Assembly: GCA_965116115.1 (NCBI GenBank)
Contig: OZ220486.1
Span: forward strand, 1,364,001 to 1,428,000
Length of the DNA stretch: 64,000 nt
Source: JAPOXR01 sp965116115
Lineage (GTDB): Bacteria > Pseudomonadota > Alphaproteobacteria > Rhodobacterales > Rhodobacteraceae
Reading direction: 5' to 3'
Program-made: the position numbers and the translations under genes
The notes under the pieces: model-generated
Told to the model about the DNA's origin: nothing
What the model saw: only the letters and a program-made list of their open reading frames with translations
Database searches by the model: none
Part shown: one piece after another, positions 25,213 to 33,688 of the stretch
Position numbering within the stretch: position 1 is the stretch's first letter
How the letters are laid out: each line of letters begins with the position of its first letter

Positions 25213-27444
25213 ATGAACGAAGAAGCCCCGGATCTTCAGCAGGAGCGCAGCGAGGCGCTCAAGGAGGCCATAAGCGACCGGTATCTTCAGTACGCGTTGT
25301 CGACGATCATGCACCGGGCGCTGCCGGATGTCCGCGACGGCCTCAAACCCGTGCACCGGCGCATTCTGTTCGCGATGCGGGAATTGAAGCTGTCTCCGAA
25401 CGGCGCTTTCCGCAAATCGGCGAAAATCTCCGGCGATGTGATGGGCAACTTCCACCCGCACGGCAACCAGGCGATTTATGACGCGCTGGTGCGGCTCGCC
25501 CAGGATTTCAACATGCGCTACCCGCTGGTCGACGGGCAGGGGAATTTCGGCAACATTGACGGAGACGGCGCCGCCGCGGAACGCTACACGGAAGCGCGGT
25601 TGACGGTCGCCGCCGAAGCCCTGCTGGACGGGCTGGACGAAAACGCCGTCGATTTCCGGCCGAACTACGACGGAACTCTGGAAGAGCCGGCCGTCCTTCC
25701 CGCGAAGATCCCGAATCTTCTGGCGAACGGGGCCAGCGGGATCGCTGTCGGAATGGCGACCAACATACCGCCGCATAATATCGGCGAGCTGTGCGGCGCC
25801 TGTCTCCATCTTCTGAAGACTCCCGACGCGCGGGACGCGACGCTGGCCAAATATGTGCCCGGACCCGATTTTCCGACAGGCGGCATCATTGTCGAACCGC
25901 CCGGCAAAATCAGCGAAGCCTACAGCAGCGGGCGGGGATTCATCCGCGTCCGGGCCCGCTGGCATACGGAAAAGCTCGAACGGGGAAACTGGCAGGCCGT
26001 GGTCAGCGAAATTCCCTATCAGGTTCAGAAATCGCGTTTGATCGAGCGGATCGCGGATCTGATCCAAAACAAAAAGAACCCGCTGATCGCCGATGTCCGC
26101 GATGAATCGGCTGATGACGTGAGAATAGTTCTGGAACCCAGATCCCGCGGCGTCAATCCCGGCCTGCTCATGGAGTCCCTTTTCCGGCAGTGTGAACTGG
26201 AAACCCGATTTTCTCTCAACATGAATGTGCTGATCGACGGCAGAACACCGCGGGTCTGCTCTCTGAAAGAAATCCTTTCCGCGTATCTTGAACACCGGAG
26301 AGACGTCCTTGTCCGCCGGTCGCGGCACCGGCTCGCCCAGATCGACCGCAGGGTGGAGATCATCGAAGGATTCATCTCGGCGTTTTTGAATCTTGACCGC
26401 GTCATTGAGATCATCAGGACTGAGGATTCGCCCAAAGGCGCGCTTATGGACGAGTTCGTCCTGTCGGAACTGCAGGCTGACGCCATACTCAATATGCGGC
26501 TGCGCAGTCTGCGCAGGCTTGAAGAACTCGAGCTGAAGCGTGAATTCAACGCGCTGACGCTTGAGCGGACCGAACTCGACAATCTGCTTGAGGAGCCGGA
26601 ACTCCAGACCGGACGCCTGGCCGACGAGATCAGGGAAGTCAGGAAAAAATTCGGAGCCGAAGTCGACGGCGGCGCGCGCCGCACCGGTTTCGGCGAGGCG
26701 CGGGACGCCGGGGAGAAAATTTTCCCCGAAACGATGATCGAGCGGGAGCCGATCACGGTGATTTGCTCACAGGCCGGCTGGATAAGGGCTGTCAAGGGCG
26801 CGGTGCCGCTTGATCAGGAGTTCCGCTACCGCGACGGCGACGCCGGACGGTTCGTGTTCCATGCCCGGACGACGGACCGCCTGGTCCTGTGCGGCGGCAA
26901 CGGCCGTTTCTACACGCTGAACGCATCCGCGCTCCCGGGCGGCCGCGGTCTCGGCGAGCCGGTCAGGCTGATGGCCGGCCTGGCGAATGACAGCGGCATT
27001 GTGAATCTGCTGGTGCGCTCGCCCGGCCGGAAACTGGTTCTGGCGTCCCGGTCGGGCTACGCCTTCGTGGTCGAAGAGGATGAAACCGTCGCCAGCACGA
27101 AAAACGGCAAACAGATAATGAATCTGCGTTCCCCGGATTCGGTGAAAGTCTGCGCTGTGGCCGACGGCGACCATGTGGCAGTCGTCGGAGACAACGGCAA
27201 ACTTGTCGTGTTTCCATTGTCGGAACTGCCTACTCTGACTCGCGGCCGCGGCAATCTGGCGCAGAAATACAAAGACGGGGGACTGGCGGACCTTCGTGTT
27301 TTCAGAATCGCCGAGGGGCTGAAATGGCTGGATTCGGCCGGACGCTGCCGTACGGTCAAAAATCTGGAACCGTGGCTCGGCAAACGCGGCAGGTACGGGG
27401 TCAATCCGCCGCGCGGGTTCCCGAAAAGCGGGAAATTCACGTAA
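25213..27444 (+). CDS. parC: DNA topoisomerase IV subunit A
   Basis: A 743-residue type IIA topoisomerase subunit that decatenates daughter chromosomes together with ParE. N-terminal motifs: YALSTIMHRALPDVRDGLKP, the quinolone-region HPHGNQAIYDALVR, and the catalytic Tyr in AERYTEARL. From about residue 500 a beta-pinwheel C-terminal domain follows. The residue usually Asp in the HPHGD motif is Asn here. No parE (topoisomerase) gene is adjacent. It ends 7 bp from the convergent P450 gene. Confidence 0.96.
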   Translation: MNEEAPDLQQERSEALKEAISDRYLQYALSTIMHRALPDVRDGLKPVHRRILFAMRELKLSPNGAFRKSAKISGDVMGNFHPHGNQAIYDALVRLAQDFNMRYPLVDGQGNFGNIDGDGAAAERYTEARLTVAAEALLDGLDENAVDFRPNYDGTLEEPAVLPAKIPNLLANGASGIAVGMATNIPPHNIGELCGACLHLLKTPDARDATLAKYVPGPDFPTGGIIVEPPGKISEAYSSGRGFIRVRARWHTEKLERGNWQAVVSEIPYQVQKSRLIERIADLIQNKKNPLIADVRDESADDVRIVLEPRSRGVNPGLLMESLFRQCELETRFSLNMNVLIDGRTPRVCSLKEILSAYLEHRRDVLVRRSRHRLAQIDRRVEIIEGFISAFLNLDRVIEIIRTEDSPKGALMDEFVLSELQADAILNMRLRSLRRLEELELKREFNALTLERTELDNLLEEPELQTGRLADEIREVRKKFGAEVDGGARRTGFGEARDAGEKIFPETMIEREPITVICSQAGWIRAVKGAVPLDQEFRYRDGDAGRFVFHARTTDRLVLCGGNGRFYTLNASALPGGRGLGEPVRLMAGLANDSGIVNLLVRSPGRKLVLASRSGYAFVVEEDETVASTKNGKQIMNLRSPDSVKVCAVADGDHVAVVGDNGKLVVFPLSELPTLTRGRGNLAQKYKDGGLADLRVFRIAEGLKWLDSAGRCRTVKNLEPWLGKRGRYGVNPPRGFPKSGKFT

Positions 27445-27451
27445 TCCCGCT

Positions 27452-28816
27452 TCATTCAGCGGGCTGAACATGGAGCCGGACGCCGCCTTTGGGGCGCAGG
27501 GTCAGGATCATCACCGGCTCAGGAGCCTCGCCGGGAACAGGCTCAAACCGGAATCTGGACGCCAGAGCGGCCAGCATGATTACGGCCTCCTGCATCGCGA
27601 ATCCGGAGCCGATGCAGGCGCGCGGACCCGCGCCGAAGGGAAGGTACGCCGGCGAGTTCGCGGTCCGCGCCGACGCGAACCGGTCCGGGTCGAACCCGTC
27701 GGGGTTCTCCCAGTGGCAATGGCTCCGGTGCAGGGCGTATATCGGCAGCATCATGGTGTCGCCGGGGCGGACTTCCCGCCCGCCGATCCGGTCCTCGGCG
27801 CGCGCGGTCCGCAGCAGCAGAGAGGCGGGCGGGTAAAGGCGCATGGATTCCAAGACAACCTGCCGGATGAACGGCAGCCGCGCGATATCGTCCGCGTTCG
27901 GAATCCGCCCGCCGAGCGCGGACCGGGCTTCGCCGCGGGCTTTCGCCTGCGCATCCCGGTCGAATGCGAGGAGATAGAGCGACCAGGACAGCGCCAAGGC
28001 GGTCGTCTCGTGCCCGGCGACAATGAACGTCAGAAGGTTGTCGCGCAGTTCGGCCGCGCTCATGCGCTGGCCGGATTCGGGATCCGCGCCTTTGGCGAGC
28101 AGGCCGTGGAGGTCGTCCGGCCCGGGTGTTTCCGAATCGCGGCGGGCTTCAATGATCTGCTCCGCAATCCGTTTCATATCGCGGACCGCGGAATCGGTCA
28201 TGAAACTGCGGAGTCGGGGAATCCAGAGCGGCGCGCCCACGATGTCGAGTATGGACACGCGCGCCGCGCCGGAGAGATAGGCGTCTATTGCCCGGTGCAC
28301 CAGCGCCCGGTCCATGCCCGCGCCGTCCGCGAATGTCACGTCGCTGATGACTTCGAATGTCGCGGCGGTGATTTCTTCACACATATCCAGCGAAGCGGGC
28401 ACCGAAGAACCGACCCGCTTGACGAGCCGGCGCGCGGCGGCTGACATGACCGGCGCCAAGCCGCGGATGCTGCGGCTTGAGAAGGCGCCGGCGGCGGCCC
28501 GTCTCTGACGGAGCCAACGCGCGCCTTCGGCTGTGAACAGGCTGTCGCCGATAGCGGGCCGGACGATGTTTTTCGCCGTTTCCGCCTTCGGGTAGTCGTC
28601 CGCCCGGTCACGGAGAATTCGCCTCAGGCCCGGCGGATCCATGACCATGTGCCACCGTTTGACGGTTCTGCCCGAAACCATCGGCTGGCGTGTCGCCAGC
28701 TCCGGTATGATTTCCAGCAGATTGCGCCGCGCGGTCCGTGCGATTTCCAGGATTCCAAGCGGACGCGCGGCAAGTTTGGCCTTGACCGGGATCCGGATGT
28801 CTTGACAGCGGTTCAT
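27452..28816 (-). CDS. Cytochrome P450
   Basis: A 454-residue soluble P450 mono-oxygenase. Motifs in order: the I-helix FIVAGHETTALALSW, the K-helix ExxR in VVLESMRLYPPAS, the PERF-like segment FDPDRFASAR, and the haem-binding loop FGAGPRACIGSGFAMQEAV with the Cys ligand. There is no N-terminal membrane anchor. The pattern resembles the CYP families that hydroxylate hydrophobic compounds, but the substrate is unknown. No ferredoxin or reductase gene is adjacent. Confidence 0.95.
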   Translation of the reverse strand: MNRCQDIRIPVKAKLAARPLGILEIARTARRNLLEIIPELATRQPMVSGRTVKRWHMVMDPPGLRRILRDRADDYPKAETAKNIVRPAIGDSLFTAEGARWLRQRRAAAGAFSSRSIRGLAPVMSAAARRLVKRVGSSVPASLDMCEEITAATFEVISDVTFADGAGMDRALVHRAIDAYLSGAARVSILDIVGAPLWIPRLRSFMTDSAVRDMKRIAEQIIEARRDSETPGPDDLHGLLAKGADPESGQRMSAAELRDNLLTFIVAGHETTALALSWSLYLLAFDRDAQAKARGEARSALGGRIPNADDIARLPFIRQVVLESMRLYPPASLLLRTARAEDRIGGREVRPGDTMMLPIYALHRSHCHWENPDGFDPDRFASARTANSPAYLPFGAGPRACIGSGFAMQEAVIMLAALASRFRFEPVPGEAPEPVMILTLRPKGGVRLHVQPAE

Positions 28817-29294
28817 TCAGAACCCTCCCTGCAATGCATCCCGCGGCGGGGCCTGTGGCCGGCTGGGCGCTGCTTTCGATACGGTGACGGCGCGCGGTTC
28901 AGCCGGGCAAGGGCGTTTCCAGGCCGCCGGCGGAGCGCGGCCAGCTTGAATTCAGTTGCCGGGAACCCGGCGAAATACACTGAAGCCGCCGGAACGGCAA
29001 ATCGGCAAAGCCCGCGGTCAATGCCGGTTTTGTCTGGCTGGGCCGCTTTTTGACTTGTCGGATCCAGCTCGGGCCATTCCATTTCATCGGTGCCGCGCCG
29101 GCAAGCGAAGCTGTCCGCGCGGGATTTCCGGAGACATACGTATCTCCGAAGATGTCCCTGGCCGGATCCGGATATCATGCGCCGGTCGGGAGCGGCTGCC
29201 GCATGCCGCTTGCAGGGCAAAAGAGTCACGCGCTTCCTTGAACGCGAAGCGCCGGCATGTATATGGATGTTTCATGACTTCGGAGGGGCTGAAT
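28817..29294. other. Intergenic region between P450 and lipoprotein genes
   Basis: These 478 bp between divergent genes contain only motif-free open frames. They should hold the P450 promoter and the lipoprotein promoter, but neither is obvious. Confidence 0.35.
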
Positions 29295-29858
29295 ATGGAT
29301 TGGAAAAGATGGGCTGCCGCCGTTGCCGCGTGCATTGCTCTGACCGCCTGCGATCCGCCGGCGAAATTGCCGCCGGATCCGACACCGATCGGCGATTTCC
29401 GTCTCGCCCATGTGAAAGTGTCTGCAAAAGGCACGCGGTGGCCTGAGATTTCACGCACGGTCGGGCAGGAGGTGATCGAAATGATTGTCAATGATGCGGT
29501 TCGTGAACGTTTCAGCCGCTACAAAGGAGACCGGTGGTATCATTTGACCGTTGCCGTCGAAGAAGTGGTTCTTGCGCCTCCGGGCGTCCCGTTTGTCGCG
29601 TCTCTGCGGTCCGCAATGGTTCTCAGAGTGGTGGTTTGGGATGATGCCGCCGCCGCCCCTCTCAACGAGGTTCCGAAGGAAATCACGATTTTCGAGCCCC
29701 CCTCGGTGGCGACCTTCATCGGATCGGGAATTTCCCGCGATGAGAATGAGCAGGCCGTGGCGCTGTCGCGCCGCGCCGCGTCAGTCATCGAATCTTGGCT
29801 GAAATCGCCGGAAGATAGTCCGTTGCCGGGGATCGGATCCGACAATAGTCCGTCGTGA
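29295..29858 (+). CDS. Putative lipoprotein of unknown function
   Basis: A 187-residue protein with a lipoprotein signal: MDWKRWAAAVAACIALTAC, a lipobox LTAC at residues 16-19. The ATG at 29295 follows GGAGGGG. The mature part contains DFRLAHVKVSAKGTRWPEI, WYHLTVAVEEVVLAPPG and VPKEITIFEPPS, with a beta-rich pattern. It is predicted to be anchored in the outer membrane facing the periplasm. No family is recognised. Confidence 0.8.
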   Translation: MDWKRWAAAVAACIALTACDPPAKLPPDPTPIGDFRLAHVKVSAKGTRWPEISRTVGQEVIEMIVNDAVRERFSRYKGDRWYHLTVAVEEVVLAPPGVPFVASLRSAMVLRVVVWDDAAAAPLNEVPKEITIFEPPSVATFIGSGISRDENEQAVALSRRAASVIESWLKSPEDSPLPGIGSDNSPS

Positions 29859-30687
29859 CTTTGCGCTGCCGCTCGGTTTCAGCGAAGGCATAAGGAAGTC
29901 TTAACTCGGCGAATCCTCCGTGCGCCGCAGATATTGCGACAGCGGGGATTCTGCCAGTGACGATTGGGTTTCCGGAATCTGCGGGCTGTGTGTGTCCGGC
30001 AAATCCGGCGGAAGTGTTCCGGAATTCGCGGCATCTGACGATTGACCGGCCGCGCATCCGGGCCGCGGTCGCGGACTCTTGAATATGCTTCAGCTCGAGG
30101 ATGATTCGATGAAGACTGAACCACAGAGGCTCTGCGGCGCGGGGCATTGACTAATCCGGTCCGGCAAGAGGATTTCCGCCGTTTCCTTGGAAGAGGGGCG
30201 CAGCCGCGGCAAGGGGTTCTCACCCGCGGAGTCGGCCAGGAGAGCGCGCTGTCGGAGCCGCAAACCGGCCGGACCCGTTGCCGGCGGCAGTTTGACTGCG
30301 GCGCAGGCAAGGCTGCCGCGTTTGGCTTTTTGGCTTGTGCCGCGGGCGGCGGCTGTGATGATTTCCAAAAGGGAATCGTCATTTTGTCAGGCGCGTTTCA
30401 GCTTGCCGCGCTGCCGTTCAGCAAGAACGGAAGTGAAGCATCTTCGCCGGTTCCGGCGGCTGATCAAGTCCAGCCGCTCGCTCATGCGGTCGTTGGGCGG
30501 AACCCGCTCGACTCCGGACAAGACGCGCTGGACATGCGGCAGCGCATCGTTTTCTTTCGGCGGGGTCTGCTTTCAAACTGCGGAAGTGACGGAATTTCAG
30601 CTCGAATGCAGCCGTCGAGACATCAGACGGTCCTCAAGGCTGATGCCGCGGGACTGGCCCGGGTCTTTGATCCGCCGATTGAGCTCC
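29859..30687. other. Gene-poor stretch before the second accessory block
   Basis: About 830 bp with open frames on both strands that are arginine-, serine- and proline-rich and carry no motif (for example 30187-30717 on the plus strand). It is judged non-coding or the eroded remains of a gene that cannot be recognised. Confidence 0.4.
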
Positions 30688-31850
30688 GAAATGCATCGCT
30701 TCATTCGCAGACCGTGATTGAGGCGGATCCACATGTCATATGCGGATCAAGCGGGTGCGATACTCTCTGTAATGAAAAAGGAGGGAATCGCATGCCGTCG
30801 GGCTTTAACTGCTTGACCCGGTTTGACCGTTGCCGGCTTCAGGCGCTGAAGAAAAGCGGTTTCCCGCAAAGAGCCGTCGCGGCGGAGATCAGCTGCCCGC
30901 AGTCGACAGCAGTCCGCGACTCGCCCGCGACACCGGGCGGCCTCGTCGGTTCCCCGCAGGATGCCGCCGATGCGCCGGGGATCATCGAGACGTGTCTGTT
31001 TTGCGGACGGGCCCGCGGCAGACTTCGGGCCGCTCAGCGGAAGCGGGGATCATGACGGTGAGTCCGACATGGATTCACCGTTACGTCCATGCGGACCGGG
31101 CGGGCGGGGAGGGGGGAGCCTGTTCCGCCGTCTCCGCCGGCGGGGGCGGAAGCGGAACCGCCGGGGCCGCGATGGCTCCGGGCGGGGCGTGATCCCCGGC
31201 CGGCGGGACATATCAGAGCGTCCCGCGATCGTCGAGGAGAAGACTCGGGCGGGAGGCCAGTAAGCGGACACGATCATCGGCGTCCGGTGCCGGGGAGCTC
31301 TGGTTCAGCTTGTCGACCGGGCAACGAAATTCATTTTTCTTCAATAGGTTGAGAGAGGGACGTCGTCTCTGGTCGGGGCCGCGGTCATCGGGAATCGGCG
31401 GCCGGTGTCCGGAATGGCGCATGTGATCACGGCTGATGACGGCAAGGAATCCGCCGGGCATGCGGAGATATCCCGGGCTCTCGGCGCCGACTTTCACTTC
31501 GCCCGCCCGTACTGTTCACAGCAGCGGGGTGAGCAGGCATACGAACGGCTTGGTAAGGGAACAGTTTCCGAAACCGACGGACTTCCGGACGGCAGCTCCG
31601 GCCAAGATCCGGAGGGTGCGGGACGCGCTCAATGACCGCCCCCCTGCGCTGAAACCGCCTGAGGATCACTTGAAAGCGGCGGAGTTGAACAACTGATCCG
31701 GCTGCCGTTCAACCCCGGCCAGCGGCTGGATCCCGCCGGATTTCCGCCCTTCACATGACCGGTGGCCTCCGGAAACGCATTTGCCGGGAGCTTGCCGCAT
31801 CTGCTTGATTCTGTCAGAGAGCCGCCGGCTGAACCCAGTGATGCATTTCA
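30688..31850 (+). pseudogene. Degenerate IS30-family element, copy B
   Basis: The plus strand carries the same decayed element as 8173-9323 but inverted. The start reads MPSGFNCLTRFDRCRLQALK then SGFPQRAVAAEI, the IS30 N-terminal HTH region. Later pieces in shifted frames are SPTWIHRYVHADRAGG, RDISERPAIVEEKTRAGGQ, VITADDGKESAGHAEISRAL and TNGLVREQFPKPTDFRTAAP. A deletion after ALNDRP has removed about 30 codons that copy A still has. The ends are GAAATGCATCGC (30688-30699) and GTGATGCATTTC (31839-31850). Confidence 0.8.
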
Positions 31851-31969
31851 TAGTTGTACGGGCTATGTAAAGACACGCTGAGGATACGGAGCAAGCGGCA
31901 CAGCCGTTGACGGACCCTTCGCTGTCCGCCCGCCGCGCGCCAGGGATTGGGAGCGGGTCGGGTTTTCCG

Positions 31970-32986
31970 TCAGTGGGACGCGCCGCGCCCGGCGAAGACC
32001 GACGCGAGATCGGGGGCGTCGATGGCGGCGTCGAACCAGGTCTCGATCTCAGCGGTCCCGGCGGCGTCGATACGGGCCCGGACATCGCGGGGCAGGGGGC
32101 CGAACCGCCGGTCCAGCAGGCGCGCCAAGGCCTCGGCCCTGCCTTTTTCCAGTCCCTCGACCCTGCCCTTTTCCAGTCCCGCGGTCATGCCGGCGGCTCT
32201 GCCGCGTTCTTCTCCCTGTTTCAACCAGACTTGGGCTGAGGTTCCCATGATGGCCTCCATCTTTTCGGGGTCAGCTTCGGGGTCAGCGCAGATCCGCCGG
32301 ATCGCGGCCTTGATGCGCTCCGGCGTCAGGCTGAGCTGCTCAACGATGTACATCGCCATGTAGCGTCCGAACTCGGTGTCTTCAACCGCCGTGTCCGCTT
32401 CGGCGTCGGTGATATCGTCCGCGAAAGCCCGGCCCATGGCGAGCAGCGCGCCGCCGACCTCCGGGGAGCGGAAGAGGTTTTCCGGGGCGATGCGCGGGAG
32501 GTCGTGGAGCGTGCAGCTGCCGAAGGCGCGGGCGAGATGTCCGAGCCCCTCGGGGGCGTCGATCATCTCCTGTATGGAGAGCGGCGCGGTCCATTCCCGG
32601 GGGCCGTTGAAGAAGACCATCGGGATCGCTGGCGGCAGCCGCCCGGGAGGCAGTCCGCCGCTCTCCGCTTCCATGGTCCACAGACGCAGTATGTAACGCA
32701 TCAGCTGGAGCGGCGCGAGGAGGTCGGAGCGCGCCTTGTGTTCGAGCAGGACGTAGATCCTCGCGGTGCCGCCGTCCTTCGTCCGCACGCGGAAAATCGC
32801 GTCCGCCTGCGTGCTCCTGCCCTCGCCGTCGACGGCGGTTCCCTCGACATGTTCCGGCGGTCGGCCGAGATCGAGGCGCTCGGCGACTTCCGGCGGCAGG
32901 TAATCGGCGAGGAGGACGGCGGCGCGTCCGGGATCGGAGACGAGCAGGCGGAACAGGGCGTCGTGCGGTGTCGAAGGCAGGGGCAT
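31970..32986 (-). CDS. Rpn-family PD-(D/E)XK nuclease (recombination-promoting, transposase-like)
   Basis: A 338-residue protein beginning MPLPSTPHDALFRLLVSDPG. The PD-(D/E)XK core is visible as DAIFRVRTKDGG followed by ARIYVLLEHKARSD (Asp, then Glu-x-Lys). MVFFNGPREWTAP and a C-terminal charged, repetitive region (GLEKGRVEGLEKGRAEALAR) are typical of the family once called transposase_31. Such proteins are DNA endonucleases that promote RecA-independent recombination. It appears intact and sits between IS30-like remnants, consistent with being itself mobile or cargo. Confidence 0.88.
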   Translation of the reverse strand: MPLPSTPHDALFRLLVSDPGRAAVLLADYLPPEVAERLDLGRPPEHVEGTAVDGEGRSTQADAIFRVRTKDGGTARIYVLLEHKARSDLLAPLQLMRYILRLWTMEAESGGLPPGRLPPAIPMVFFNGPREWTAPLSIQEMIDAPEGLGHLARAFGSCTLHDLPRIAPENLFRSPEVGGALLAMGRAFADDITDAEADTAVEDTEFGRYMAMYIVEQLSLTPERIKAAIRRICADPEADPEKMEAIMGTSAQVWLKQGEERGRAAGMTAGLEKGRVEGLEKGRAEALARLLDRRFGPLPRDVRARIDAAGTAEIETWFDAAIDAPDLASVFAGRGASH

Positions 32987-33199
32987 TCGGGATCCCGGGC
33001 AGTTAGGTCGGTCTGCTCTTTAACGGAAACCGCCGGCCGTGGCCAACGCGGCGGCTGCGAAAAACGCGCCGTGATCACCCGTTCGCCGTTTTCGGTTCCG
33101 ATGAAATCTGTGGATGCGCACCTATTGAACCTGTCTTGAATTGCCTGTCTGTCATATACTGAGGCTGATCCCGAAGCTTTGTGGAAACCACCGCTGCAC

Positions 33200-33312
33200 A
33201 CCAAATTTTCCGCGTTTTCCCGCCGCATTTGCCGGGCACTTGCCGCATCTGCTGCAGCTTGATTCTGATAGAGAGCCGCCGGCTGAACCCGGTGGTGCAT
33301 TTCATAGTTGTA
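33200..33312 (+). repeat. Solo right end of the IS30-like element
   Basis: The segment with GCTTGATTCTGATAGAGAGC and GGTGCATTTCATAGTTGTAC repeats the right-hand terminal 85 bp of copy B (about 31790-31862) and, inverted, of copy A (about 8160-8225). No transposase sequence is attached on its left; the Rpn gene and its promoter region are there instead. Confidence 0.6.
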
Positions 33313-33688
33313 CGGGCGATCTTGTCGATCGGCTCATGAGCGGCCGCAAGAAAGCCGGGCATCGGAAGAACCCTGCGCGGAGCTTTTTCTCTCAATAATC
33401 TCTGCTCGATTCGCTTTTTGCCGCCGGCGGCCCGCGCCGGGCCGGTGACAAATGCTCACTTTCCGCTACCGAAGGAAAAATTTGCGGAATACGAAACCTT
33501 GAACAGGCATTCTGCCTTTAAGAGTTTGTTCCTAAAGTCGACTTTGTATACCATATATAGTATGAATAAACGTGATTTAAGCGAACTCACATACTGCATA
33601 GAGCATTATGGAACAAGCTCTAAAGGCTTGACTTTCCGCCATTCGTGGGAATTGCTGGCCGAAATGTCGGAATGTTAATGATGTGACC
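33313..33688. other. AT-richer leader of the autotransporter gene
   Basis: This stretch is less GC-rich than its surroundings, especially around 33520-33600 (TTGTTC ... TACCAT with 17-bp spacing, then ATATATAGTATG). It is a plausible promoter region for the downstream protease, or foreign DNA. A small frame (33418-33678) has no motif and is not called. Confidence 0.35.

Noticed and set aside
30187..30717. A 176-codon frame before the IS30-like copy B
   Set aside because: Arg/Ser-rich translation with no motif, running into IS sequence; could be an eroded gene but not supportable.
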